A DNA stretch of 64,000 nt, from NCBI RefSeq assembly GCF_001894985.1, contig NZ_BCXG01000005.1, positions 247,467-311,466 on the forward strand, given 5' to 3'. A program made the translations under genes and the position numbers. A model generated the notes under the pieces. It saw only the letters and a program-made list of their open reading frames with translations. It had not been told where the DNA came from and did not search any database. Within the stretch, counting starts at the first letter, position 1, and each line of letters opens with the position of its first letter. The stretch is from Rhodococcus tukisamuensis NBRC 100609. GTDB taxonomy: Bacteria > Actinomycetota > Actinomycetes > Mycobacteriales > Mycobacteriaceae. This document shows positions 1-7,920 of the stretch, in pieces.

Positions 1-72
1 AGTCAGCGTCTCGTCCGGTGGTCCGGGATGAAGATCCGGGCTCGTCGGCGATCTGTGTTCCGTGATGCCGTT

Positions 73-95
73 ACGTTAGAGCGGGGTACCGACAA
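73..95 (-). promoter_or_regulatory. RecA-NDp (PafBC-type) promoter of recA
   Basis: On the minus strand the sequence reads TTGTCGGTA, eight bases, then TAACGT. This fits the mycobacterial RecA-NDp consensus (tTGTCRgtg-N8-TAnnnT), which drives LexA-independent DNA-damage induction and is recognised with PafBC. It points left towards the window edge, where recA is expected because the DUF3046 and glycosyltransferase genes that border recA in mycobacteria lie immediately to the right. The recA coding region itself is not in the window. Confidence 0.75.
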
Positions 96-188
96 CCTTG
101 CGTAGGTCCGGTCTCGGGTCGGGCCCGAACCCGGCGGACGACCACCGGCGCCGCGGACGGCCGCGAGGCCACCGAACAGAACCCCCTC

Positions 189-216
189 AGCATAAGGGAA
201 CATCTGTTCGAGTCAA
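189..216 (-). promoter_or_regulatory. SigA-type promoter, LexA-repressed (distal recA promoter)
   Basis: Reading leftward there is a -35 hexamer TTGACT (211-216), a 16-base spacer and a -10 hexamer TATGCT (189-194). The spacer is almost entirely filled by the SOS box at 196-211, so bound LexA would block RNA polymerase. A LexA-controlled distal promoter together with a LexA-independent proximal one is the arrangement known for mycobacterial recA. Confidence 0.7.
196..211 (-). promoter_or_regulatory. SOS box (LexA operator)
   Basis: The minus strand reads TCGAACAGATGTTCCC, which carries the GAAC-N4-GTTC core and matches the actinobacterial SOS consensus TCGAACRNRYGTTCGA except for the last two bases. 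It sits between the -35 and -10 elements of a promoter pointing to recA. The rest of positions 1-262 holds no gene that can be supported; it is read as the recA 5' control region. Confidence 0.75.
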
Positions 217-262
217 CTTTCGAACCGCCTGGGGCTCGTTGCGACTCCCGGCGGCATCGCCG

Positions 263-457
263 TCACCAGCGCGAACGCGGCACCTCGAAGTCCGCGCACA
301 GTGCGCGCCACACGTCCCGCGGTTCCTGACCCGCCTCGATCGCCTGCGCCGCGGTCATGCCGCCCAGGCTGGTCAGCACGTGGTCCACCAGCAGGGATTC
401 GCCGTACAGGCGGCCGAACTGGCCGTGCACCAGCTCGTTGAACTCGGTCAGTCTCAC
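263..457 (-). CDS. DUF3046 family protein
   Basis: A small protein of 64 residues with the typical start MRLTEFNELVHGQFG and the conserved blocks SLLVDHVLTSLGG, TAAQAIEAG and PRDVWRALCADF. This is the DUF3046 family, found almost only in actinobacteria and encoded next to recA (Rv2738c in M. tuberculosis). The molecular function is unknown. Two adjacent GTG codons could start it; 457 is preferred because it gives the family's usual MRLTEF start and because a -10 hexamer TAGCGT at 464-469 places transcription initiation on that GTG, implying a leaderless mRNA. The promoter lies at the very end of the upstream glycosyltransferase gene. Confidence 0.88.
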   Translation of the reverse strand: MRLTEFNELVHGQFGRLYGESLLVDHVLTSLGGMTAAQAIEAGQEPRDVWRALCADFEVPRSRW

Positions 458-466
458 CACACCACG

Positions 467-1621
467 CTAGCGCCCCTGCGCTGCCGCAACGCACACCGCC
501 ACCGGGTCCGCCACCTCCGCGAGCCCGTCGGAGGCACGTCGCGCCGACTCCGCGAAGCCGGGCTCGTCCAGCACCCGCAGCACCGCCTCCCGCAGGGTCT
601 GTGCGGTCAGCGGGCGCACCACCACCGCGCTGCCCTGCCGGGCCGCCCGGTTGGCCAGTTCCCACTGGTCACCGCCGCCGGGCACGGCCGCCACCGGCAC
701 CCCCGCCATCAACGCCTTCGCCAGCATGCCGTGGCCCGCGCCGCACACCACCGCGGCGGCCTGGCCGAGCATCACGTCCTGGCGTCCCAACCCGGCCCGG
801 GCCCAGGACGGCAGGTCGGCCGGCGGGGCGTCGAGCATCGACGCGACGACCCGCACCCCGGCGCCGTCGAGCCCGGCCAGTGCGGTCTCGAGCATGCCCT
901 CGGCCCCGGTGAACGCGGTCGACGGCGCGATCATCACCAGCGGGTCGTCGCCGGGCGGCGGGTCCAGCACCTCGGCGGTCGGCTCCCACAGCAGCGGCCC
1001 CACCACGTGCGCGTCCTCCGGCCAGTCCGGCCGCGGCACCTCCAGCGCCGGCATCGTCGCGATCAGCCGCGCCACCGGGCCGGGGTCGACGGCGGGCAGG
1101 CCGATGCTCACCCGGGCCGCCGAGCGCTGCCGCTGGCCCTGCTTGATCGAACGCCCGGTCGCCGCGCGCATCAGCGCGTCGCGGGCCTGCCCGCGCAGCC
1201 CCTCCCCCGGCGCCAGGCCGCTGCCGATCGGCGGCAGCCCCTTCGAGGGGGCGTAGAGCGGGTGCGGGGACAGTTCCACCCACGGCACGTCGAGCCGTTC
1301 GGCGGCCATCCCACCGCCCGCGGTGAGGATGTCCGAGACCACGAGGTCCGGCAGCATGGCACTCAGGTCCGGAAGGATCTCGGTGGAGATGTGCGCGGCC
1401 CGGGAGTGGATCCGCTGACCGGCGTCCAGGTCGTCGTCCTCCGGGCGCGGTGCGAGCCCCTTGAGCTTGCGTGCGCTGATCCCCGCCGCCCGCGCCTGCT
1501 CGAGCCATCGGTCACCGGTGAACAGCACCGGATCCTCGCCCGCGGCAAGCAGTTTCAGGCACAGTGCGATGGCGGGAAAGGCATGGCCGGCATCGGGCCC
1601 GGCGACAACGGCGACTCGCAT
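467..1621 (-). CDS. GT-B fold glycosyltransferase (Rv2739c-like)
   Basis: A protein of about 384 residues. The N-terminus MRVAVVAGPDAGHAFPAIAL resembles the GxxGH entrance loop of family 1/MurG-like glycosyltransferases. The C-terminal third (about residues 290-345) holds CGAGHGMLAKALMAG, VPVAAVPGGGDQ and WELANRAA, the pattern of the nucleotide-sugar binding site in which HG and DQ contact the donor. The gene sits just upstream of DUF3046 and recA, as Rv2739c does in M. tuberculosis. Acceptor and sugar cannot be told from sequence. A longer reading frame extends 5', but the ATG at 1621 begins the Rossmann-like first strand and is the natural start. Confidence 0.78.
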   Translation of the reverse strand: MRVAVVAGPDAGHAFPAIALCLKLLAAGEDPVLFTGDRWLEQARAAGISARKLKGLAPRPEDDDLDAGQRIHSRAAHISTEILPDLSAMLPDLVVSDILTAGGGMAAERLDVPWVELSPHPLYAPSKGLPPIGSGLAPGEGLRGQARDALMRAATGRSIKQGQRQRSAARVSIGLPAVDPGPVARLIATMPALEVPRPDWPEDAHVVGPLLWEPTAEVLDPPPGDDPLVMIAPSTAFTGAEGMLETALAGLDGAGVRVVASMLDAPPADLPSWARAGLGRQDVMLGQAAAVVCGAGHGMLAKALMAGVPVAAVPGGGDQWELANRAARQGSAVVVRPLTAQTLREAVLRVLDEPGFAESARRASDGLAEVADPVAVCVAAAQGR

Positions 1622-1705
1622 CCGCCCAGGGTGCCACAGTGCCCGCGGGCGGCCCGTCACCAGTGCGGCAGATGGGCCGCGACCGCGGGGCAACGGCCTT
1701 TGCCG

Positions 1706-2374
1706 TCAGCCGTCCGTGGTCGGGCCGGGCCGGCGGGCGGCGAGGATGAAGACACTGATCACCAGGACCCACACGGGGAACACCAGCGTCACCCAGAGGC
1801 TGAGGCTGACCACCAGCAGCAGAGTCAGCGACAGCAAGTAGGTCGTCATCACCAACCAGCGCGGCATCAGGCCGGTGCGCAGCCAGATCGTGCCGAGCGA
1901 GATCATGAACACCCCGGCCATCCGCACCGCGTAGACGTTGCTGACCTGCAGCATCACCTCGCGGCCGAAGTAGACGATCTCGGCCTCGGAGCCGCCTGCG
2001 TGCCGGGACATCGCGAGAATCCCGCCGGCCACCGCCGTCGAGACGAAGGCCATGGCCAGGAACAGCAGTCCGCTGCCGAGGAACACCGTCGCGAAGAACC
2101 GGTCCTCGAGGTCGCCGAGGCGGTCTCGGACGACGCCGATGAACCACAGGAACGCGATGCCCGCGAACGGCGCCAGCACCAGGGCGGCCGCCATTCGCGA
2201 GGCGGCGCTCCCCGTCCAGGCGGTCACGGCGAACGGATCGGCCGGTAGCGCGGTGCGCATCAGCACCAGGCTGGTCCCGAAGAGGACCGCGAAGAGGATG
2301 CCGGCGACCGCCGCCGACCGCGGCGTCGTCAGCTGACGGAACCGTTCGTCCTGCCTGTCGGACCCGGGCGTCAC
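1706..2374 (-). CDS. Integral membrane protein, unknown function
   Basis: A 222-residue protein with a GTG start behind a G-rich stretch. After a short charged N-terminus it shows about six hydrophobic segments (for example AAVAGILFAVLFGTSLVLM near residue 24 and two helices at residues 165-210), so it is a polytopic inner-membrane protein. The motif FLWFIGVVRDRLGDLEDRFF around residues 75-95 is the most distinctive soluble loop. It follows the F420-type oxidoreductase by 19 bp in the same direction and may be cotranscribed. No function is assigned. Confidence 0.65.
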   Translation of the reverse strand: MTPGSDRQDERFRQLTTPRSAAVAGILFAVLFGTSLVLMRTALPADPFAVTAWTGSAASRMAAALVLAPFAGIAFLWFIGVVRDRLGDLEDRFFATVFLGSGLLFLAMAFVSTAVAGGILAMSRHAGGSEAEIVYFGREVMLQVSNVYAVRMAGVFMISLGTIWLRTGLMPRWLVMTTYLLSLTLLLVVSLSLWVTLVFPVWVLVISVFILAARRPGPTTDG

Positions 2375-2393
2375 GTCACCACACCCCCGGTGG

Positions 2394-3377
2394 TCAGTCG
2401 ATCACCAGTGGGCGCAGGGCCGCGCCCGCCAACTCCACGATCCCCGGCTCGTCGCCGTTGGCGACCAGGTTGATCACGATCCCGTCGACGCCGTGGTCGA
2501 GGACCCGGGTCTGGATCTGTTCGGCCACCTCGTCCGGACTGCCGACGAACTGCCGATCGGTGGCGGCGGCCCGGTCCTCCGCAGACAGCGCCGACAGGTC
2601 GACGCCGCGGGAGAGCAGGAACTCGCGCTGCAGCTGCCGGGCCCGGTCGCCGTCCTCGTCTATCATCACGAACGCGAGGAAGCTCGTCTCGAGGGTGCCG
2701 CGGTCGCGGCCCGCCTCCTCGCAGCGCTGGGCCAGCGCGTCGAGCTTGCGCGGCAGCTCCGAGGCGTTGCAGATGATGTTCAGGTGGTCGGCGTAGCGGG
2801 CCGCGTAGCCGAAGGTCTTCTTCTCGCCGCCGCCACCGAGCAACACCGGCAGGTCGTCGCGGACGCGGGGCTCGTTGATCGCACCCTCGGTCCGGTACCA
2901 CTTGCCCTCGAACGTCGGCCGCTGCCCGCGCAGCATCGGCACGATGATCTCCAGGGCCTCCCCGAGCCGCTCGAACCGCTCGGTGAAAGTGCCGAACTCG
3001 TAACCGAACTGGCGGTGTTCGAGCTCGAACCAGCCGGCCCCGATGCCGAGCACCGCACGCCCGCCGCTGACCACGTCCAGGGTGGTGACGGTCTTGGCCA
3101 GCATCGGCGGGTTGCGGTAGGTGTTGCCGGTGACCAGCGCGGAGAGCTGGATGCTCGAGGTCGACGCCGCCAGGCCGGCCAGCGCGGTGTAGGCCTCGAG
3201 CATCGGCTCGTCCGGTTCCCCGATGCCGGGCAACTGGTAGAAGTGGTCCATCACGAAGGCGGTGTCGAAGCCCGCTGCCTCCGCCTCCCGGGCCTGGGCG
3301 ACGACGGTGGGGAACAACTCCACGACCGGCTTCGCGTAGCTGAAGTTGGGCATCTGGTATCCGAGTCGAATACTCAC
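2394..3377 (-). CDS. LLM-class F420-dependent oxidoreductase
   Basis: A 327-residue protein of the luciferase-like monooxygenase superfamily, F420-dependent branch. Evidence is the N-terminal strand RLGYQMPNF, EAAGFDTAFVMDHF, the segment TSSIQLSALVTGNTYRNP, GRAVLGIGAGWFELEH and the sheet LPVLLGGGGEKKTFGYAARYAD. The family uses reduced deazaflavin F420 (sometimes FMN) to reduce or oxidise small substrates; the substrate here is unknown. The GTG start at 3377 gives the standard N-terminus. It is followed closely by the membrane protein gene. Confidence 0.82.
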   Translation of the reverse strand: MSIRLGYQMPNFSYAKPVVELFPTVVAQAREAEAAGFDTAFVMDHFYQLPGIGEPDEPMLEAYTALAGLAASTSSIQLSALVTGNTYRNPPMLAKTVTTLDVVSGGRAVLGIGAGWFELEHRQFGYEFGTFTERFERLGEALEIIVPMLRGQRPTFEGKWYRTEGAINEPRVRDDLPVLLGGGGEKKTFGYAARYADHLNIICNASELPRKLDALAQRCEEAGRDRGTLETSFLAFVMIDEDGDRARQLQREFLLSRGVDLSALSAEDRAAATDRQFVGSPDEVAEQIQTRVLDHGVDGIVINLVANGDEPGIVELAGAALRPLVID

Positions 3378-3441
3378 AAGGCCCGACGTTACCCCGGTGG
3401 GACCCGGTCCTGCCGGGCGAAACTGCGCTCCCGCCGGTGGG

Positions 3442-3984
3442 TCAGAACTCCATGCCGGCGTCCGCGCCCATCTGCATCGTGGTGTTCGCGCCGTCCAGCG
3501 ACTCGCGGATGATGTCCGCGTGCCCCGAGTGGTGCGCGGTCTCCCGGATGACGTGCAGCAGCAGCCTTCTCGCCGTCCACCACTCGCGTTCCGGGGCCCA
3601 CGGCGCGGTCGGCAACGGCACCAGCAGGTCCAGGTCGGGCAGCGACGCCACCGCCGCCTCGGTCGCGGCGGCGACGGCGTCGTACTGCGCGAGCAGCGAT
3701 TCGACCGTGTCGCTCTCGACTACCGTCCAACTCTCGGTCGCGGTGGCCATGTCGAACTCGGCGTTCTCGTCGCGTTCGAGCAGCGTCTCGAGCCAGTTCC
3801 GTTCGGTGCCCGCCACGTGCTTGAGCAGCGCGGCCAGGGTCAGCTCGCTGGCCGTCGAGCGGGTGCGCGCGCCGGCGTCGTCGAGCCCGCGGTAGGCGAT
3901 GAGGAACGTCCTGCGCTGGTCGGCGAGGATCGAGAGGATGTCGGCGCGCTCGCCGGTCAGTTCGGGCTGCGATGAGATGGTCAC
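3442..3984 (-). CDS. DinB-fold (DUF664) protein
   Basis: A 180-residue protein of the DinB/YfiT-like four-helix metalloenzyme superfamily. It has the helix starting ILADQRRTFLIAYRGLDD, the block LTLAALLKHVAGTERNWLETLL carrying the first histidine, and LLLHVIRETAHHSGHADIIRE carrying the HxxxGH-like pair that completes the metal site. Mycobacterial relatives include mycothiol-dependent transferases, but the activity here is not evident. The GTG start is preceded by AGGGA inside an inverted repeat described separately. Confidence 0.8.
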   Translation of the reverse strand: MTISSQPELTGERADILSILADQRRTFLIAYRGLDDAGARTRSTASELTLAALLKHVAGTERNWLETLLERDENAEFDMATATESWTVVESDTVESLLAQYDAVAAATEAAVASLPDLDLLVPLPTAPWAPEREWWTARRLLLHVIRETAHHSGHADIIRESLDGANTTMQMGADAGMEF

Positions 3985-3987
3985 GGT

Positions 3988-4019
3988 GTGGTCCCTTCCT
4001 TCATGTCGGTAGGGACCAC
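3988..4019 (-). promoter_or_regulatory. Inverted repeat over the DinB gene's promoter and RBS
   Basis: The arms GTGGTCCCT (3988-3996) and AGGGACCAC (4011-4019) are perfect complements separated by 14 bases. On the coding strand the arm nearer the gene contains the likely Shine-Dalgarno AGGGA. A possible -10, TAGCGT at 4018-4023, overlaps the outer arm. The repeat could be a repressor operator or, if transcription starts upstream, an RBS-masking hairpin. Confidence 0.45.
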
Positions 4020-4101
4020 GCTACGAGCGATTGCGGACAGGATCAGTCCTAAATTGTGCGCCCGACGAAATTTGTCGCCCGACGCCCCCACGACCGGGAA
4101 A

Positions 4102-5628
4102 TCAGCTGCGCGCCAACGCCTCCGTCGCCGCGGCCAGCGCCCGCTCCCGGTCGGCGGGCACCAGACCGATCCGGGTCCTGCGGTCCAGCAGGTCGCCGGT
4201 GTCGAGGGCGCCCTCGTGGCTCACCGCAAACGCCAGCTCGGCCCGGGTGACGTCGATGCCCTCCGCCACCGGCGTCAGCTCCCCGGCGCGGGCCACCGCC
4301 GCCGACTCGGCCCCGTACCGGAGCGTCAACGACGCGGGCAGGTCCCGCGGCACCGGACCGGCGCCGGGCGCGGGGCCGGACCCCACCAGCGGCAGGTCCG
4401 CGGTCAGGCACGGCCCGGCCTCGAGCCCGCTCTCACGGACCGCCAGGTCGACGGCGTCCTGCGCCATCTTCCGGTAGGTGGTGAGCTTGCCGCCGACCAC
4501 GCTGATCACCCCGTTCGCGGAGCGCAGCACCGCGTGGTTGCGCGAGAGGTCGGCGGTGGAGCCCTCGCCGGTGTCCAGCAGCGGCCGCAGCCCCGAGTAG
4601 GTGGCGAGCACGTCGTCGCGGGTCAGCGGGGTGCCCAGCGCGGTGTTCACGGTGTCCAGCAGGAAATCGATCTCGAAGTCGGCGGCTGTCGGCACGTCGG
4701 GGATCTCGCCCTCGACGGCCTCGTCGGTCAGTCCCAGGTACACCCGGCCGAGCTGCGCGGGCAGCGCAAAGACGAATCGGTTGGTCTCCCCCGGAATCGG
4801 CACCGTCAACGCCGCGGTCGGGTTGCCGAGCGCCTCGGCCGAGAGCACCAGGTGGGTGCCGCGGCTGGGCTTGAGCCGGATCTCGGGGTCGATCTGCCCC
4901 GCCCACACGCCGGCCGCGTTGACGACGGCCTTGGCCCGGACGGTCAGCTCCTCGCCGGTCAGCTCGTCGCGCAGCCGCGCCGAGCCGCCGGTCACGTCGT
5001 AGGCCCCCACCCGGGTCAGGACGGTGGCGCCGCGCAGGGCCGCGGTCCGGGCCAGCGCGACCACCAGCCGGGAGTCGTCGACGAGCTGGCCGTCGTAGGC
5101 CAGCAGCCCGCCGCGCAGACCCTCCCGCCGGACCGCGGGGGCCATCTCCGCGGCCCGGTCCGCGGAGACCCGGCGCGACCGCGGCAGCACCGACGACGGC
5201 GTCCGGGCGGTCGCCCGCAACAGGTCACCGGCGAAGAACCCCGTTCGCACCAGCGACTTCTCGAACACGCCGACGGAGGGCAGCAGCGGCACCAGCTGCG
5301 GCATCGCCCGGACCAGGTGCGGGGCCGTCCGGGTCATCAGGATGCCCCGCTCGACGGCGCTCTCGCGCGCGATCCCGACGTTGCCGGTCGCCAGGTAGCG
5401 CAGCCCGCCGTGCACCAGCTTCGAACTCCACCGGCTGGTGCCGAAGGCCAGGTCGTGACGCTCCACCAGCAGCACCCGCAGCCCACGGGCGGCGGCGTCG
5501 AGCGCGGCGCCGACGCCGGTGACGCCACCGCCGATCACCAGCACGTCGACCTCGGGGCGGTCGCCGAGGGCGGCGAGGTCGCGGGAGCGTCGGTCCGCGT
5601 TGAGCGCGGACAGGGAGTAGGGATGCAC
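4102..5628 (-). CDS. glpD: Aerobic glycerol-3-phosphate dehydrogenase
   Basis: A 508-residue flavoprotein that oxidises sn-glycerol 3-phosphate to dihydroxyacetone phosphate and passes electrons to the quinone pool at the membrane. The FAD-binding motif is VLVIGGGVTGVGAALDAA near residue 30, followed by the GlpD signature FGTSRWSSKLVHGGLRYL near residue 63. VVNAAGVWAGQID and GLRPLLDTG are typical of the DAO domain, and a C-terminal helical domain completes a normal-length GlpD. A GTG start with GAGGAG upstream is used. The neighbours (TetR, AGPS-like flavoprotein, lipid kinase) have the arrangement of M. tuberculosis Rv2249c-Rv2252, pointing to glycerolipid metabolism. Confidence 0.93.
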   Translation of the reverse strand: MHPYSLSALNADRRSRDLAALGDRPEVDVLVIGGGVTGVGAALDAAARGLRVLLVERHDLAFGTSRWSSKLVHGGLRYLATGNVGIARESAVERGILMTRTAPHLVRAMPQLVPLLPSVGVFEKSLVRTGFFAGDLLRATARTPSSVLPRSRRVSADRAAEMAPAVRREGLRGGLLAYDGQLVDDSRLVVALARTAALRGATVLTRVGAYDVTGGSARLRDELTGEELTVRAKAVVNAAGVWAGQIDPEIRLKPSRGTHLVLSAEALGNPTAALTVPIPGETNRFVFALPAQLGRVYLGLTDEAVEGEIPDVPTAADFEIDFLLDTVNTALGTPLTRDDVLATYSGLRPLLDTGEGSTADLSRNHAVLRSANGVISVVGGKLTTYRKMAQDAVDLAVRESGLEAGPCLTADLPLVGSGPAPGAGPVPRDLPASLTLRYGAESAAVARAGELTPVAEGIDVTRAELAFAVSHEGALDTGDLLDRRTRIGLVPADRERALAAATEALARS

Positions 5629-5653
5629 GGTGAGCTCCTCTTGGTGGGGGCGG

Positions 5654-6253
5654 CTAGCGGGGGGTGAGGTAGGCGTCGACGGCCAGGCGCAGTTCCTCGA
5701 CCAGGGCGTCGGGCGAGAGCACGTCGGCGACGATGCCGGCGGACTGGACAGCGGACTGCGCGATCAGCAGCACCATGGTCGCGAGCGCCGCGGGATCACC
5801 GGCGCGGATCGAACCGTCGCGCTGACCGGCGTCGACCACGGGGGTGAGCACGTCGATGATGGCCCGCTGGCTGGCGCCGAGCCGGTCGACGATGTACGGG
5901 ACCAGCAGTTCCGGGTCCGAACGGACGATCTTGACGAACAGCGGGTGGGTGCGCACCTTCTCCGCCACCTCGACGACGCCGTTCACCAGCTGCTCGCGGG
6001 CGCCGTGCGGGCCGGACATCTCGGGCAGCGCCTGCCGGATCTCCCGGGTCAGCAGGTCTCCGACCACGGCCCGGGTGTCGGGCCAGCGCCGGTAGACGGT
6101 CGGGCGGCTGACGCCGGCGCGACGGGCGATCTCCGCGAGGGTGGTCCGGCGCAGGCCGAACTCGAGCACACAGGTCCGGGCCGCGTCGAGGATCAGGTCG
6201 TCGACGCTGGGCGCGGCATCACGGACGCCGGAATCTTCGTTACGGATAGACAT
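5654..6253 (-). CDS. TetR-family transcriptional regulator (Rv2250c-like)
   Basis: A 199-residue repressor-type protein. The N-terminal helix-turn-helix spans ILDAARTCVLEFGLRRTTL, AEIARRAGVSRPTVYRRW, and the C-terminal part is the usual ligand-binding helical domain. The ATG at 6253 is chosen because it begins about 25 residues before the HTH; the reading frame remains open much further upstream without meaning. It lies 25 bp before glpD in the same direction and is divergent from the flavoprotein gene with only 20 bp between start codons, so it probably controls both sides. No Shine-Dalgarno precedes the start, suggesting a leaderless mRNA. Confidence 0.85.
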   Translation of the reverse strand: MSIRNEDSGVRDAAPSVDDLILDAARTCVLEFGLRRTTLAEIARRAGVSRPTVYRRWPDTRAVVGDLLTREIRQALPEMSGPHGAREQLVNGVVEVAEKVRTHPLFVKIVRSDPELLVPYIVDRLGASQRAIIDVLTPVVDAGQRDGSIRAGDPAALATMVLLIAQSAVQSAGIVADVLSPDALVEELRLAVDAYLTPR

Positions 6254-6273
6254 CGTGTGTAACACTGTAACGC
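6254..6273. promoter_or_regulatory. Divergent promoter/operator between TetR and flavoprotein genes
   Basis: Only 20 bp separate the two start codons. They contain the direct repeat TGTAACAC/TGTAACGC and the near-palindrome GTGTAACAC; a further CGTTAC (6238-6243), inside the TetR gene, is inverted relative to GTAACG (6267-6272). This is the likely TetR binding site. Neither gene has a Shine-Dalgarno here, so both promoters must reach back into the neighbouring coding sequence. Confidence 0.5.
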
Positions 6274-7920
6274 ATGACCGACACCACAGCGCCGCGTTCG
6301 CAGTCGCCACTCGCCCGCCCCGACACCGAGGCTCCCACCATGGAGTGGGACGCGTGGGGTGTCGGCGAGTTCCGTAAGCAACTCTCCCCGCAGGTCGTCT
6401 CGCTGCTGCAGGCCGCACTCGGCGTGTCCGCCGAGCAGGCGCCGCCGCCCACCGAGTCCGACGCCGTACTCCGCCCCACCGCGCTGACGTCCGCGCACCG
6501 GGACGCGCTCGAGTCGCTGCTCGGCGCCGAGCAGGTGCGCACCGACGACGCGACGCGACTGCGCCACGCCGGCGGCAAGAGCACCCCGGACCTGTTGCGC
6601 CGCAAGGACACCCAGCCCCAGGACGCCCCCGACGCGGTGGTCCTGCCCGGTTCGCACGACGAGGTCCTGGCCCTGCTGCAGTGGTGCGCGGACCAGTCCG
6701 TCGCGGCCGTCCCGTTCGGCGGCGGCACCAGCGTGGTCGGCGGCGTCGACCCGGTCCGCGGCGACTTCGCCGAGGTGCTCGCGCTCGACCTGCGCCGGCT
6801 CGACGCGCTGGTGAGCCTCGACGCGGTCTCCGGGATCGCCGTCCTCGAGGCCGGCGTCACCGGCCCGCAGGCCGAGGCGCTGCTCGGCGCGCACGGCTTC
6901 TCGCTCGGACACTTCCCGCAGAGCTTCCAGTTCGCCACCATCGGCGGGTTCGCCGCGACACGGTCGTCCGGTCAGGCGTCCGCCGGTTACGGCCGGTTCG
7001 ACGACATGGTCGAGCGGATCACCGTCGCCACCCCGTCCGGCACCCTCGAGCTGGGGCGCGGCCCGGGCTCCGCCGCGGGCCCCGACCTGCGTCAACTGTT
7101 CGTCGGGTCCGAGGGCGTCCTCGGGATCATCACCTCCGTCGCGGTCCGGGTGCACCCTGTCCCCGAGACCACCGCCTACCAGGCCTGGTCGTTCCCCGAC
7201 TTCGAGACCGGCGCCGCCGCGCTGCGCACGGTGATCCAGAGCGGCGCCGCGCCGACCGTCATGCGCCTGTCCGACGAGGCCGAGACCGGTCTCAACCTGG
7301 CCCTGGCTTCCAAGGTCGGCGGCGAGAGCCCCACCGCGGGCTGCCTGTCCGTCACCACCTTCGAGGGCACCGCCGCGCACGTGCAGTCGCGATACGCCGA
7401 GGCCACCGCGGTGCTCACCGCCGCGGGAGGCACCGCCCTCGGCGAGCAGCCGGCCCGGGACTGGGAGCACGGCCGGTTCGACGCGCCGTACCTGCGCGAC
7501 GCCCTGCTCAACGCCGGCGCCATCGTCGAGACGCTCGAGACCGCCACCACCTGGTCCAACCTGTCGAACCTGCGCGGCGCGGTCACCGGCGCCCTCACCG
7601 AATCGCTCGCCGGGCAGGGCACCCCGCCGCTGGTGATGTGCCACATCTCGCACACCTACCCCACCGGCGCGTCGCTGTACTTCACGGTCGTCTGCGCGCA
7701 GGCCGCCGATCCCCTAGCGCAGTGGGCCGTCGCCAAGAAGGCCGCCGGCGACGCCATCGTGGCCGCGGGCGGCACCATCACCCACCACCACGCCGTCGGG
7801 CGCGACCACCAGCCGTGGATGGTGGACGAGATCGGCGAGCTGGGCGGCAAGGTGCTGCGGGCGGTCAAGGACGCACTCGACCCCACCGGCATCCTCAACC
7901 CTGGCAAGCTGCTGCCATGA
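6274..7920 (+). CDS. FAD-linked oxidase, alkyl-DHAP synthase-like (Rv2251-like)
   Basis: A 548-residue flavoprotein of the vanillyl-alcohol-oxidase fold. It has the FAD-binding PCMH domain with VPFGGGTSVVGGVDP near residue 145, GHFPQSFQFATIGGFAATRSS near residue 210 and EGVLGIITSVAVRVHP near residue 280. The C-terminal lobe holds ITHHHAVGRDH near residue 505, equivalent to the HHH active-site stretch of alkyldihydroxyacetonephosphate synthase. Eukaryotic AGPS makes ether lipids, but the actinobacterial enzyme's reaction is not settled. It overlaps the lipid-kinase gene by 4 bp and is divergent from TetR and glpD, so it probably acts on dihydroxyacetone-phosphate or glycerolipid intermediates. 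Confidence 0.85.
   Translation: MTDTTAPRSQSPLARPDTEAPTMEWDAWGVGEFRKQLSPQVVSLLQAALGVSAEQAPPPTESDAVLRPTALTSAHRDALESLLGAEQVRTDDATRLRHAGGKSTPDLLRRKDTQPQDAPDAVVLPGSHDEVLALLQWCADQSVAAVPFGGGTSVVGGVDPVRGDFAEVLALDLRRLDALVSLDAVSGIAVLEAGVTGPQAEALLGAHGFSLGHFPQSFQFATIGGFAATRSSGQASAGYGRFDDMVERITVATPSGTLELGRGPGSAAGPDLRQLFVGSEGVLGIITSVAVRVHPVPETTAYQAWSFPDFETGAAALRTVIQSGAAPTVMRLSDEAETGLNLALASKVGGESPTAGCLSVTTFEGTAAHVQSRYAEATAVLTAAGGTALGEQPARDWEHGRFDAPYLRDALLNAGAIVETLETATTWSNLSNLRGAVTGALTESLAGQGTPPLVMCHISHTYPTGASLYFTVVCAQAADPLAQWAVAKKAAGDAIVAAGGTITHHHAVGRDHQPWMVDEIGELGGKVLRAVKDALDPTGILNPGKLLP

Noticed and set aside
3..203. A 66-codon minus-strand frame at the left edge
   Set aside because: It crosses the SOS box and both recA promoters and has no recognisable protein features.
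98..2248. A 716-codon open frame on the plus strand, opposite the glycosyltransferase and membrane protein
   Set aside because: It is rich in Arg, His, Gly, Pro and Gln with no domain, which is what the antisense of GC-rich genes produces. The minus-strand proteins explain the region.
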